Below are positions 10,001-18,018 of a stretch of 43,010 bases of DNA, piece after piece. Below the pieces are notes generated by a model. The model was not told where the DNA came from. It searched no databases and saw only the letters and a program-made list of their open reading frames with translations. Positions within the stretch are counted from its first letter, which is position 1. Each line of letters starts with the position of its first letter. The position numbers were made by a program, and so were the translations under genes. This DNA comes from Methanoculleus frigidifontis. Its GTDB lineage: Archaea > Halobacteriota > Methanomicrobia > Methanomicrobiales > Methanoculleaceae. The DNA lies in NCBI RefSeq assembly GCF_030464345.1, contig NZ_VCYH01000015.1:1-43010 (forward strand), written 5' to 3'.

Positions 10001-10938
10001 ATCGGGTAGGAGAAGACCGGCCGCCCGCCGATGAGATCGCGGAGGTATTTGTCCCTGGGTTTGACGGCGGCCTTTTTATCGTCGTCATCGCTGCTCGTCG
10101 TCACCCCGCCGATGAGATCTTCGAGCCAGTCCCAGCCCTCCATCTTCATCTTCCGGACGTTCTTCAAGACTTTCGGTGCCTTGAGCGCCAGCCCTTCCGC
10201 AACGACCAGCGCCATGCCGCCCCGCACCGTGTTCGTCTCCACCCGCTCGAGGTTCCGGTAGCCGCTCACCTCCTGCTGCTCCGTCGGCTCGCCGTCGATG
10301 CAGACCGGGCAGTTGGAGATGATCGTGCGCAGTTCCTTCTCGGTCGGCAGGTACTGCAGGCTCATGATGTTGTTGTACTGCCGGATCTCCTCGATGTAGC
10401 GCTCGACCTCCTCGGGGCGGGGGATGTAGCGGTTGATGCCGAGAGCCTGCCGGACGTAGTCGCCGACGAGAACCGAGAGCGCCTGGGCAGTTCCGCCGGC
10501 GCTCCGGATAGGCCCGGCATAGTAGATCTTGAGGTACTCGGTCCCGTCGTCGTTCTTGCCGAGCGCCACCTTCCCGATCCCCTCGGTCGGGGCGGCCACG
10601 ACGCCCTCCGTCAGCAGCGCCATCGACGCCCTGATGGCATGGTCGAGGATCTCCTCCGTCGTCGTCTCACCAAACTCCTTCCGGGCAAAATCGTCGCCGA
10701 TCTTGAGCGCCACCTCTTCACGCGACATCTGCTGCTCCAGTTCGCGCAGGCGGGCGGCAATCCCCGTGTAGCCGAGGAGCGCCTCCACGCGGTCCGCAAG
10801 GTCGCTGGCGACGGGGATCTCCGGCTCCGTGGCGGGGTCGAGGCCGCGGGAACGGGCGGCTCTGGCAACCGCCATGGCTGCTTTCAGCCCGGCATCGAGC
10901 CGATCGAAGTAGACCCCCAGCGCAGGTGAGAACTCCAT
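7078..10938 (-). CDS. polC: DNA polymerase D large subunit DP2 (contains an intein)
   Basis: This 1286-residue precursor of the catalytic subunit of the archaeal replicative polymerase D works with the small exonuclease subunit DP1, which is not in this window. The N-terminal half has the conserved [14 protein letters not shown] stretch (148-161). Two zinc-binding clusters follow: CTAC with CECG at 629-643, and CSRCG with CPACG at 653-669. The catalytic motif DGDED starts just after residue 1037. A 165-residue intein (872-1036) interrupts the protein between Asn871 and Cys1037, directly before that motif; without it the enzyme is 1121 residues, normal for the family. Further Cys knuckles (CTKCNAKY and CTKC) lie near the C-terminus. 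The ATG at 10938 has no obvious ribosome site, so a leaderless message is likely. Confidence 0.97.
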   Translation of the reverse strand: MEFSPALGVYFDRLDAGLKAAMAVARAARSRGLDPATEPEIPVASDLADRVEALLGYTGIAARLRELEQQMSREEVALKIGDDFARKEFGETTTEEILDHAIRASMALLTEGVVAAPTEGIGKVALGKNDDGTEYLKIYYAGPIRSAGGTAQALSVLVGDYVRQALGINRYIPRPEEVERYIEEIRQYNNIMSLQYLPTEKELRTIISNCPVCIDGEPTEQQEVSGYRNLERVETNTVRGGMALVVAEGLALKAPKVLKNVRKMKMEGWDWLEDLIGGVTTSSDDDDKKAAVKPRDKYLRDLIGGRPVFSYPMRKGGFRLRFGRARNTGFAAAGFHPATLHILGNFLAVGTQMKVERPGKAAGVVPVDTIQGPTVRLKSGEVLRIDDAKQARELGGQVEAIIDIGEILISYGEFLENNHPLMPPCYCEEWWLQEGGPSHPESEMEAIEFALDGAYLHPDYTYLWDDVTPGEIALLADRIVEAGAVEDGALTVPNTPEVKAVLEELLVFHHLKDDRIVIAEYLVLLACLGLTIQLKRRETWTDAPAGDPLALVMHLSGFRLRSRAGTRVGGRMGRPGKSKAREMRPPPHSLFPVGDAGGSRRSFQAAIAAKPRSNTDGGLIEAEVGERRCTACGKMTYKNLCECGSHTVPVFRCSRCGRETAEESCPACGASTVCLQKVTVNIKTEFAAALAHLGMRENAIPLLKGVKGLISRDRPVEPIEKGILRAKQDLYVFKDGTSRYDMIDLPLTHFRPDEVGVSVEKLRSTGYTHDIHGAELTEPSQVLELRHQDILVSEDCGEWLIRGANFIDELLEKVYGLEPFYNVKTRSDLVGHLVMGLAPHTSAGVLARVIGFTKAGVGYGHPFFHAAKRRNCFAGDTEIEVFGEGGGTVVPIRDFVVENFDISRPGLDHLGTFYSDPVRPFFVRSIDSQGTVRMKKVTSVSVHRAPAHLIRFTTKRGRILSVTPEHTMLVWDTDYLRKITAQEVAIGDRVPVLEGTLPICDEIAGREIVKALDDRVYCLTVAETHTLVANGIFTGQCDGDEDCVMLLLDGLINFSRSYLPETRGGTMDAPLVLTTHLDPAEVDKESHNVDVCDHYPLEFYLAALDYTHPKDLDKLIDRVERRLGTPAQLEGFSYTHATSDISAGPLVSTYTILGTMLEKLEAELDLAKMIRAVDADDVAERVLNTHFIRDLMGNLNAFSKQKLRCTKCNAKYRRMPLAGKCTKCKGNVIATVHEGSVKKYLAVSREICEVYAISEYTKQRVRVIDMSIESTFGTPPEQQLGLADFM
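7831..8325 (-). other. Mini-intein in DP2 (165 residues, no homing endonuclease)
   Basis: In-frame protein intron within polC, residues 872-1036 of the precursor. It starts with Cys ([10 protein letters not shown], block A). It has a block B with TPEHTMLVW, a block F containing [16 protein letters not shown], and ends GIFTGQ followed by the extein Cys1037. The terminal residue is Gln, not the usual Asn; the same substitution is known in the PolII intein of Pyrococcus abyssi. There is no room for a LAGLIDADG endonuclease, so this is a splicing-only element that can no longer home by itself. The joined extein reads KRRN followed by CDGDED, the DP2 catalytic motif. Confidence 0.95.
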
Positions 10939-11004
10939 ATCATTCTGATGGGCATCTATCGATTTATCATTTGGGAATCACGCCGGGAGAGGGCGCTGGG
11001 CGGG

Positions 11005-11538
11005 TCAGGGCGTCCGTGACCGTTCTTCCTGCAGCGCCTCGGTCAGGGGCGCTGCCCCCGGCTCTCCCATCTTCCAGAGCAGCAGCGCCGCACACGTCTG
11101 GATCTTCCGGTCGGGATGCTCCTTCATAATCTCGGTGAGCGGCTCGACGGCCGGCTCCCCGATTGCGCAGAGCGCCGTCACTACGTAGGGGCGGAGCTCC
11201 TCATCCTCGCTGATGAGGTCTTCGATGAGCGGGTCGACCGCAGCCTCCCCGATCTCGGCGAGGGCGGCCATCGCGTAGCGGCGAAAGTCCTGGTCGCCGG
11301 TCTCGTGCATTGCCCGGAGGAGCGGCTGCACCGAGGGGCTGCCTATCCGGACCAGCGCCCGGGCGGCGTACCAGCGGAGATCGTTGCCCGACTCAAGCAT
11401 CGCCCGGATCAGGGGTTCTACAGCCGCTTCCCCGGCAGAGCCGAGCAGCTCCGTCGCCGCCCGCCTGGCATGCATATCGCCGGTTTTCAGGGTCTCGACT
11501 GCTTCCCGGATCTGCTTTTCATCACTCATGTCGTTCAC
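11005..11538 (-). CDS. HEAT-repeat protein (soluble, about 177 residues)
   Basis: A string of about five PBS-lyase-type HEAT repeats, each with a D-x-x-V/L-R-x-x-A core and an AxxALxxIG turn, predicted to form a curved helical scaffold for protein binding. There is no signal peptide or catalytic domain. I chose the GTG at 11538 because GGAG lies 7 bases before it. The in-frame ATG at 11529 (174 residues) is 16 bases from that site and remains possible. It follows the membrane HEAT gene after 17 bases on the same strand, so the two are probably co-transcribed and may act together, the soluble one docking on the anchored one (inference). Confidence 0.8.
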   Translation of the reverse strand: MNDMSDEKQIREAVETLKTGDMHARRAATELLGSAGEAAVEPLIRAMLESGNDLRWYAARALVRIGSPSVQPLLRAMHETGDQDFRRYAMAALAEIGEAAVDPLIEDLISEDEELRPYVVTALCAIGEPAVEPLTEIMKEHPDRKIQTCAALLLWKMGEPGAAPLTEALQEERSRTP

Positions 11539-11555
11539 ATCGTCACTCCGGGGTA

Positions 11556-12824
11556 TTATGTCTTCTTGATATGCTTCAGCGCGGCCCGTGCCGCGGCCGT
11601 CACCTCGGGTTGTTCGTCGCCGAGTGCTTCGATCAGGGCATCCACCGCGCCCGGATCGGCGACCTCGCCGAGAGCTCGGGCCGCGCCTGCCCGGACAGTC
11701 CGGCGTTCGTCGTGCAGCGCAGCGATGAGGGGGCGGGTCGCCGGTTTGCCGATATAGCCGAGCGTCTCGGCAACGGTTGTGCAGACCGACGGACTGCACC
11801 CGGCAAACGCTTCGATGAGGTGCGGCACCGCCGGATCGCCGATCTCCTCGAGGGCGCCGGCAGCCCGGTGTCGAACGTGCTGGCTTGGGTCATCGAGGGC
11901 ACCGATGAGCGCCTGTATGGCGCTCGCTCCCCCGATCTCCCCGAGTGCCATCGCCGCACCCCATCGCAGGTCCTCCTCGTCGGATCGGATGGCGACCTCA
12001 AGGACGTCCCTGGCGGGATCGCCCATCTTCCCGAGCGCCAGCGCCGCTCTGCTCCGGACATAGGTGTCGGGGTCTTTGAGTGTCTCGATGAGCGGGTCTA
12101 TCGCTCGCGGATCGCCGATCTCCCCGAGGGCGATCGCCGCCATCCACCGGACGTCGACGCTCTGGTCGCGGAGGCTCTGCGTCAGGGGCTCGACGGCCCG
12201 GTGCCCGAGTTTTCCGAGCGCTTCGGCCGCCTTCCACCGCACACCGCTCTCCTCATCGGCAAGAAGAACCGCGAGCAGTTCTACGGCGCAGGGGTCGCCC
12301 TGTTCGCCGAGCGCTTCCGCAGACTGGTATCTGACATCGGGGTCCCTGCTCTGCAGGCCGGCGAGCAGCCGCCGCATGTCACGCTGCTGCAGAGCGGGCC
12401 CGGCGCCCTCTTCGCCGGGGGTGAGATGGCGGCCGGAAGCGGCGGGGCGGTCGGCATAGCCGGCCAGGTATGACCGGAGATCGACGTTTCGCCGTTCCAG
12501 GAGCTCGAAAAGGTAGCCGAGAATATAGGCGACGGCGATGAACATTGCGGCGCGCACCACCACGCCGGGGCCAAGCACCCCCGCCTGCAGGTATTCAACG
12601 GCGATGTGTGCCGCGGCGAGGAACAGCCCGAGATAGACGGCACTGCGGTGGTACCAGTATGCGACGAGGATCAGCAGGGGGTAGAAGAAGTGGGTGTAGA
12701 CGATATCGATGCCGAAGAGAAAATGGACGAGCAGCTCCAGGATGATGAAGAGCCCTGTCACCAGAACGATGATGACGATTTTGACGCGTTCGGAGGCTTT
12801 CCACCCGGCGTTTGCTGTACTCAT
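11556..12824 (-). CDS. Membrane-anchored HEAT-repeat protein
   Basis: This 422-residue protein has two parts. Residues about 14-110 hold four hydrophobic segments and should sit in the membrane. Residues about 145-420 form nine consecutive HEAT-like repeats, recognisable by the recurring VR(W/Y) and ALGEIGDP turns. Such repeats usually give a protein-binding superhelix, here probably cytoplasmic. The two parts are linked by a Gly/Ala/Pro-rich stretch. It is the first gene of a pair with the soluble HEAT gene downstream. No known enzyme domain is present; the partner is unknown. The ATG at 12824 is followed directly by a polar N-terminus, and no strong ribosome site is seen. Confidence 0.8.
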   Translation of the reverse strand: MSTANAGWKASERVKIVIIVLVTGLFIILELLVHFLFGIDIVYTHFFYPLLILVAYWYHRSAVYLGLFLAAAHIAVEYLQAGVLGPGVVVRAAMFIAVAYILGYLFELLERRNVDLRSYLAGYADRPAASGRHLTPGEEGAGPALQQRDMRRLLAGLQSRDPDVRYQSAEALGEQGDPCAVELLAVLLADEESGVRWKAAEALGKLGHRAVEPLTQSLRDQSVDVRWMAAIALGEIGDPRAIDPLIETLKDPDTYVRSRAALALGKMGDPARDVLEVAIRSDEEDLRWGAAMALGEIGGASAIQALIGALDDPSQHVRHRAAGALEEIGDPAVPHLIEAFAGCSPSVCTTVAETLGYIGKPATRPLIAALHDERRTVRAGAARALGEVADPGAVDALIEALGDEQPEVTAAARAALKHIKKT

Positions 12825-12980
12825 GCCTACTGCTGATCTGGACGCGGTGTCTTAATAGCATTTGCGTGTCGGCGCCGGATGTCCGGAGTGCTGGTGGAAT
12901 TGTATAAAGCCCAGTACATTTGCGAGGCCTGCAGGAAAGGCATATATGGTCTCCGCCTATCAAGACTGGTTGGTGTTGCC

Positions 12981-13172
12981 ATGACATGCCTGACGTATGC
13001 GGATCTCCCGGAAGAAAAAGTGAAGAAAGTTGCCGGACTGGAAAAAGACATCGACGTGATCCTGCTGGCGTATGAAAAACCGCCTGCCGCTGCCGATCTC
13101 TCGAGCGAGAACCTGCGCCGGGTGAAGCAGCTCGAAGAGGAGCTCGGTGTCCGCCTGGTAGCGTACGCGTGA
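12981..13172 (+). CDS. 63-residue protein built from two copies of one module
   Basis: A small protein that I do not recognise. Residues 7-31 and 38-62 align without gaps as two copies of a 25-residue unit (ADL...V..LE....V.L.AY), with 11 identical positions. Each unit reads as an acidic turn, an amphipathic helix and a short strand. The ATG at 12981 was chosen because the repeat starts right after it and a TATA-like CATATATGG lies near 12940-12949. Longer frames upstream add unrelated, Cys-containing sequence. There is no signal peptide or metal motif apart from one Cys at residue 3. It lies between the HEAT operon and the DJ-1 gene without being co-directional with either. Confidence 0.7.
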   Translation: MTCLTYADLPEEKVKKVAGLEKDIDVILLAYEKPPAAADLSSENLRRVKQLEEELGVRLVAYA

Positions 13173-13210
13173 TGCTGCAGGTGTGGGGATAACGGTTATC
13201 CCCACCGGTA

Positions 13211-13762
13211 TCACCGGGAACGCGCCTCGGCCGTCTCCATCCGGACGCCCGACGTCTCGAGCATCTCCAGCGCCGCGTCGATGAACGCCGGAATGTCGCC
13301 CGGGTTCCTGCTGGAGACGAGATTGCGGTCCACCACGACTTCCGCATCGACGAACTCGGCGCCTGCATTTTTGATGTCCTGCACGATCGATCGCCACCCG
13401 GTGACGCGGCGGCCCCGGAGCGCCTGCGCCGTGATGAAGAGCTGCGGCGCGTGGCAGATCGCAAAGACCGGCTTTCCGCTCTCCAGGAACTGCTGTGCAA
13501 ACCGCACCGGCTCCGGGTGAGCCCGCAGTCTGTCCGGCGAGTAGCCTCCCGGGATGAAGAGAGCGTCGAACTCGTCCACCGCTGCGGCATCGGCAGCCCG
13601 GTCGATCCGCACCGACGCCTCGCTCCGCTTTCCGCGAACCGTCTCGCCCGCCTGCAGCCCGACGTGGACGAGCGTGTGGCCTGCGTCCGCAAACGCCCCT
13701 GCCGGTTTTGTGTACTCGACGTCCTCGAACCCATCGGTGATAAGAACGGCAATTCTGCTCAT
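13211..13762 (-). CDS. DJ-1/PfpI family protein
   Basis: This 183-residue single domain belongs to the class I glutamine amidotransferase-like superfamily. The nucleophile Cys103 sits in AICHAPQ (nucleophile elbow) followed by His104, and the Glu of DGFED near residue 13 supports the Cys. This is the PfpI/YhbO arrangement, associated with peptidase, deglycase or stress-protection activity; the actual substrate cannot be read from sequence. The ATG at 13762 is preceded by GGGAG six bases upstream, and the start matches the family's usual first strand (SRIAVLITDGFED), so the longer frame is not used. It stands alone. Confidence 0.88.
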   Translation of the reverse strand: MSRIAVLITDGFEDVEYTKPAGAFADAGHTLVHVGLQAGETVRGKRSEASVRIDRAADAAAVDEFDALFIPGGYSPDRLRAHPEPVRFAQQFLESGKPVFAICHAPQLFITAQALRGRRVTGWRSIVQDIKNAGAEFVDAEVVVDRNLVSSRNPGDIPAFIDAALEMLETSGVRMETAEARSR

Positions 13763-14034
13763 ACGTCTCTCCCACCCCATGCAAACCGGATAAAGGTATC
13801 GGGGGATTGCAGGCCCGCTCCGGGTGCGGCGGACCCGGGCATTTTCCGTCGATTCAGGGGCGTTGCTTTGGGTTCCTGCGCCGCACGATCGATATCGTGA
13901 AACGCGGGGTAAACCTACACTCTTCTCTGAATACAGACGACTTCGGCGAACAGTATGGTTCTCTCTCTTCTCTCTGCCACTGCATCAGCGACGCCTGCCC
14001 TGATCTCCGGTGTACCGGCTCGGGGAGGGCGGAC

Positions 14035-15316
14035 ATGAACGCTCCCGAACTGATCGCGATTGCGGTCTTCCTCTTCACCTACGCCCTCATCATCGACGAG
14101 CGGATCCACCGGGCGGTCGCGGCGATGCTCGGGGCTTCCGTCATCGTGCTCCTGCAGATCGTCCCTTGGGAGATGATCCCCGAGTACATCGACCTCGGCA
14201 CCATCTTTTTCCTGATGGGGATGATGATCATCGTGAACACCGCGAGGAACAGCGGTCTCTTTGAGTATATCGGCATCATTACGGCAAAAAAAGGCCGGCG
14301 GCAGCCCGCTGCGTGCCCTGATCCTCTTTGCAATCGTCACCGCCCTCGTCAGCGCGTTCCTGGACAACGTCACGACGGTGCTCCTGCTCACGCCGATGCT
14401 GCTCTACATCGCCGAGGCGATGGAGATAAACCCGGTTCCGTTTATCATCACCGAGATATTTGCATCCAACATCGGCGGAGCGGCCACGCTCATCGGCGAC
14501 CCGCCGAATATCATGATCGGCTCTGCAGCGGGCCTCTCGTTCAACGAGTTTTTGATCACGCTCGGCCCGATCATGGCGATCAATCTGGTCGTCGTCATCG
14601 GCGTGCTCATTCTCGTCTACGGCCGGGTGCTCCGCGTCGACCCTGACCGGCAGACGGCCATCGCCCGGACATTCGAAGCGCTTGACGAAGATGCGGCTAT
14701 CCGAGACCGGGTACTCTTCAATAAATCCGTCGTCACGATCCTGCTCGTCGTCGGCATGTTCTTCATTCACGACGCGCTCGGTCTCGAACCGGCGCTCGTC
14801 GCGCTCATTGGAGCCTCGTTCCTCCTTTTCTGGAGCCGCGAATCCCCCGAGGCGATCTTCGAGAAGATCGAGTGGCCCGCTCTCTTCTTCTTCGGCGGGC
14901 TCTTCGTCGTCGTCGGAGCACTCGTTGAGACCGGAACGATTGCAGTTATTGCGAACATGGTGGTGAACACCGTCCACTCGACGGGCGAGGCGATCCTCAT
15001 CATCGCCTGGTTCGCTGCCATTGCATCGGCCCTTGTCGACAATATTCCGCTGACCGCCACCCTGATCCCGCTGATCGAGGACCTCGGCGGTTCGATGGAT
15101 ATCTACCCCCTCTGGTGGGCGCTCTCGCTCGGAGCGTGCCTCGGCGGCAACGGGTCGGCGATAGGCGCGTCTGCAAACGTCGTGGTGCTCGGGATCGCCT
15201 CACGGGAAGGAACGCTCATCACGTTCATGGAGTTTCTGAAGATCGGCATGCTGATCCTGGTCATCACCGTGGGGATCGGCACCGGGATCCTCTGGCTTAT
15301 GTTCGCGTTCCCGTGA
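14035..15316 (+). pseudogene. SLC13/ArsB-type anion permease, frameshifted at an A7 run
   Basis: Two overlapping frames together encode one 12-helix-type transporter. Frame 1 (ATG 14035, preceded by GGGGAGGG) encodes the first helices, ending in EYIGIITAKK. The rest of the protein, starting AGGSPLRALILF and including the signature GDPPN, runs in the +1 frame to 15316. The switch falls exactly at seven A residues (14286-14292); six A's would restore one frame of about 426 codons. Both halves keep strong family features, so decay is very recent or the base count is wrong. The family exchanges anions such as arsenite, citrate or sulfate, or Na+/H+; the substrate is not predictable. Confidence 0.8.
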
Positions 15317-15319
15317 CCC

Positions 15320-15604
15320 TTACCTCTGCGGCGGCGGGCTTGTGGGCGTGCCCTTCGTCGCCTCCACCTCCGCGAGCCTGCCGGCGACCCACCGGTAGGC
15401 GGTCTCTGCGGCCTCCCGGACGGACGCGCTCGCATCTTCCGACCGGAGCCGGTCGAGCGGCTCTTTTGCCGCCGGATCGGCGATTGCACCGAGCGAAAGC
15501 GCGGCCTCTGCCCTGACAAACTCGTCGTCGTCGCCGAGCGCCCGGATCAGCCCCTCAACGTCCCGCTCATCACGCATCCTGTCGACATCATCCCGGTCCG
15601 TCAT
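15320..15604 (-). CDS. Small HEAT-repeat protein A (94 residues)
   Basis: About two HEAT repeats (DDEFVRAEAALSLGAI, then ASVREAAETAYRW) with an acidic N-terminus and a Pro-rich tail. It shares the line DVEGLIRAL and the C-terminal R-x-A-x-x-A-x-x-W-x-x-x-RL pattern with the gene at 16502-16771, so the two are paralogues. The ATG at 15604 has GGGAG about ten bases upstream and a TATA element about 45 bases upstream. Its stop is only a few bases from the end of the permease gene, with which it converges. It diverges from the lipoprotein gene. Function unknown; a protein-binding scaffold is the reasonable guess. Confidence 0.75.
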   Translation of the reverse strand: MTDRDDVDRMRDERDVEGLIRALGDDDEFVRAEAALSLGAIADPAAKEPLDRLRSEDASASVREAAETAYRWVAGRLAEVEATKGTPTSPPPQR

Positions 15605-15645
15605 CGTTCTCTTCTCCCTCTGCAGGGCATCTGCTCCCGTGCACA

Positions 15646-15654
15646 GTATTTAAG
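15646..15654 (-). promoter_or_regulatory. TATA box for small HEAT gene A
   Basis: The minus strand reads CCTTAAATAC here, a good archaeal TATA box. It is 42-50 bases before the ATG at 15604, leaving room for a 15-20 base leader that contains the GGGAG ribosome site. Confidence 0.5.
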
Positions 15655-15783
15655 GATTCCTTCCCGTCGGGCAGTAAGGTATTAGCATCTCGCCACCCTA
15701 CACCCACGCCTATGTCGGATCCGCAGGTGCGCAGGTCCGGGCAGCACCGCCGCCGTCCCGGCGTGGGCGCCAGAAAGGCGGCC

Positions 15784-16491
15784 ATGAAGCCGGCCGTCCT
15801 CTCTGCGCTGCTCCTGCTTCTGCTTGTGGTGCCGCTCGCCGGGTGCATGGAGCTCGGGAACCAGGAGATGACGGCGGGCGACATCAGGCGGGAGTATCTT
15901 GCTCACCAGGAGAGCGTCCGCGAGTACTCGGCAACGCTGCAGATGACCGGACCTGCGGGAGTGCGGGACGGGCAGACCGTCGTGACGGCGAAGGCGCCGT
16001 GCAGGTACCGCCGCGAACATCTCGACGAGGCGGGTCTGCCCGAGAGGATAGAAGTCTGCAACGGGAGCGTGCTCTGGCGCTACACGCCCGGAACCGGGGC
16101 GGTGGAGCAGGTGCCCGCAACCGGCGAGATCTGCACGGCTCTTCTCCACGAGGATTACCAGCGGGTCGTTGCCCGGGTCGTGGCGGAGAATGCGATCGCG
16201 TATCGCGGGGTGGAGGGGGTGAACGGCAGCAGGGCGCACGTCGTCGAGGCGGCGCCGGACAACCCGTGCCGGTATACCGGCCGGGAGTTTGCCCTGATGC
16301 GGGCGTGGATCGATACCTCCACCTGGATGGTCGACCGGGTGGACTTCGCGGACGGTTCCGGGGACTGTCTCCTCTCGGCCGAGTACGCAAACATCGCCGT
16401 CAACCCGGGGATTCCCGACAGCACGTTCACGTTCGTGCCGCCGGAGGAGGCGGGAGAGGCGCCGCTCATCCCGCTCACCTTCCCCCTCTAG
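15784..16491 (+). CDS. Exported lipoprotein with LolA/RseB-like fold
   Basis: This 235-residue protein starts with a charged residue, a hydrophobic run of leucines and a lipobox (LAGC), so it should be lipid-anchored outside the cell membrane. The mature part resembles the LolA-like beta-fold group: alternating strands, a substrate-independent WxxDTSTW-type strand (MRAWIDTSTWMVDRV) and a closing IPDSTFTFVPPE, a typical ending in this group. The ATG at 15784 was chosen because it puts the signal at the N-terminus; an ATG at 15712 would add 24 Arg-rich residues. Archaea have no outer membrane, so the family may bind lipids or other hydrophobic ligands. It sits between two HEAT paralogues on the other strand. 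Confidence 0.78.
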   Translation: MKPAVLSALLLLLLVVPLAGCMELGNQEMTAGDIRREYLAHQESVREYSATLQMTGPAGVRDGQTVVTAKAPCRYRREHLDEAGLPERIEVCNGSVLWRYTPGTGAVEQVPATGEICTALLHEDYQRVVARVVAENAIAYRGVEGVNGSRAHVVEAAPDNPCRYTGREFALMRAWIDTSTWMVDRVDFADGSGDCLLSAEYANIAVNPGIPDSTFTFVPPEEAGEAPLIPLTFPL

Positions 16492-16501
16492 GTTCCGGCT
16501 A

Positions 16502-16771
16502 TCACGGGGCGTACCGGCCGCCCTTCAGCATCCGCTCTGCCTGCAGCCGTGTGACGAGCCAGGTATGGGCTGCCGAGGCCGCCCTGCGGACGTCCGGACT
16601 TCCATCAGAAAACTTTGCATGCTTCAGGGGCTCCGCCGCCCGGCTGTCCCCGACCGCCCCGAGCGCCGTCGCCGCGGCCGCCCGCACGGTCTCCGAGGGG
16701 TCGGCAAGTGCCCGGATCAGCCCCTCCACGTCTCTCTTCCGCTGCATGGCGGCAACATCCGTCCGTGGCAT
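16502..16771 (-). CDS. Small HEAT-repeat protein B (89 residues)
   Basis: Paralogue of the gene at 15320-15604: same DVEGLIRAL segment, a HEAT turn AAATALGAVGD, and the ending R-x-A-x-x-A-x-x-W-L-x-x-RL. It holds about two repeats. It converges on the lipoprotein gene with only 10 bases between the two stop codons. Upstream on its strand a TATA-like AATATTCATATG lies near 16796-16807, about 30 bases before the ATG at 16771, so it probably has its own promoter. No catalytic or targeting sequence is seen; function unknown. Confidence 0.72.
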   Translation of the reverse strand: MPRTDVAAMQRKRDVEGLIRALADPSETVRAAAATALGAVGDSRAAEPLKHAKFSDGSPDVRRAASAAHTWLVTRLQAERMLKGGRYAP

Positions 16772-16850
16772 ATCTCGTGCGGTCTATTCCCGCGGGTGCA
16801 TATGAATATTGCTGCAGGCAGAAAGAGAGAAGAGAGGGCGGGGTGCGGGG

Positions 16851-18014
16851 CTACGACGTCGCGACGTCGATGCACTCTTTCCGCGTCCCGATACGGGCGA
16901 GCGCCCCGCACATCCCGGGGACATAGGCGAAGGCCTTGCCGGAGTCGACCATAATAGCCCGGTAGCGGTCCATCGCCGGCGAGACGACCATGCAGGTGTC
17001 GGGGACGACTTTTGCGCCGCTCCGCTCGATGGCGCCGACGAGGTCCGGGTTCTCCCGGGCGACCGCCCGTGCGACGAAGACGAGGAGCGGTTTTGTCGTC
17101 TGCTTGTCCCGGAGGAGGTTGGCGACCTCCCGGAGCTCGTCCGGCGAGCAGTGGGGGCAGCCGATGGCGACCGCGTCCACGTCCAGCGCTGCGAAGAGGT
17201 CTTCGATATCCTGCTGCCCGACGGTTATCCGCTCAAGGCTTTCTGTCTCGAAATGAAAGACCCGCGTCTCCGGCGTAATCTTATCCACGTGGAAGAGGGC
17301 GACCGCGCCGCTTGCCGCCATCGCCGCCCCGAGCGCCTTGAGCTGGTCGCGGCCCGGCCGGATGCCGGTGAAGATCGGTATCCGGTTGCCGACCTCGCGC
17401 CCCGCCAGGTAGCCGATGGCGCCGTAGTGATCGGCGTGGGGCGCGTCGCCCGCCTCGACCTCGACGACGACGCCCGGCCGGCGGTTCTCGACAATGTGCA
17501 GCCCGTAGAAGGGCGTCTTGCCGACGATCGCCGCGGCAAGGGCGCTCGGGCCGCCCTCCCGGTTCGTCCGCGCCCCGATCACCGAATTTGCGTAACAGAC
17601 CGCGCTCGACTCGGACCACGCCAGGTGTTCGCCGTACTCGGTCCGCTGGAGGTAGTAGGGCGTGCAGGTGCACTCCAGTTTGATCCCGAGCCTGCGGTAC
17701 GCGGCGAGCACCTCCTCCTGCTGGTGGGCAAACTCCGGGGTGATCCCGTCGAGCTCCCGCCACTCGTCCCGGGGCATTCCGATGGGGTTTAAGACCGCCG
17801 GCACCGCCACCCGGGCGTTCATCGTGGAGAGCCAGTGCAGCCCCCATTTTCCGATCGTCTTGTAGGACGCGCCGCTCACCTGCGCACTCGCGATCGGCAC
17901 CAGTTTCTCGGCGTCGTAGACCCGGCCGAGAGCGACCAGGATCTCCATCATCTTCTGCCGGGTCTCGCCGAACTCGCCGGCCAGCACGTTCTCGTCTTCT
18001 GCGTCAAGGTACAT
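16851..18014 (-). CDS. Aconitase X catalytic subunit, likely mevalonate 5-phosphate dehydratase large subunit
   Basis: This 387-residue protein of the AcnX large-subunit family has conserved Cys positions, including GCPHCS and DTCMV, suitable for an iron-sulfur cluster. In archaea the AcnX pair is phosphomevalonate dehydratase, which removes water from mevalonate 5-phosphate to give trans-anhydromevalonate 5-phosphate (shown in Aeropyrum pernix). The next genes upstream encode a UbiD decarboxylase and UbiX, the remaining steps of that route, which supports this assignment over hydroxyproline-type AcnX enzymes. The ATG at 18014 follows GGAGTGA by 7 bases and starts 4 bases past the ubiD stop. 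The small AcnX subunit is not in this window. Confidence 0.85.
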   Translation of the reverse strand: MYLDAEDENVLAGEFGETRQKMMEILVALGRVYDAEKLVPIASAQVSGASYKTIGKWGLHWLSTMNARVAVPAVLNPIGMPRDEWRELDGITPEFAHQQEEVLAAYRRLGIKLECTCTPYYLQRTEYGEHLAWSESSAVCYANSVIGARTNREGGPSALAAAIVGKTPFYGLHIVENRRPGVVVEVEAGDAPHADHYGAIGYLAGREVGNRIPIFTGIRPGRDQLKALGAAMAASGAVALFHVDKITPETRVFHFETESLERITVGQQDIEDLFAALDVDAVAIGCPHCSPDELREVANLLRDKQTTKPLLVFVARAVARENPDLVGAIERSGAKVVPDTCMVVSPAMDRYRAIMVDSGKAFAYVPGMCGALARIGTRKECIDVATS

Positions 18015-18018
18015 CGTT

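Noticed and set aside
6880-10929. Long plus-strand frames (651 and 688 codons) across the polC region
   Set aside because: They are antisense to polC, start without a ribosome site, are rich in Arg, Gly and Pro, and show no known motifs. Open antisense frames are normal in GC-rich genes.
13884-13899. CACGAT-CGAT-ATCGTG dyad between the DJ-1 and permease genes as an operator
   Set aside because: Six-base arms rich in GATC/ATCG occur often by chance here; no promoter element is placed around it.
14286-14292. Programmed -1 ribosomal frameshift at A AAA AAA in the permease
   Set aside because: A -1 slip would enter a frame that does not encode the rest of the permease; +1 is needed. Slippage of RNA polymerase or a sequencing error fits better.
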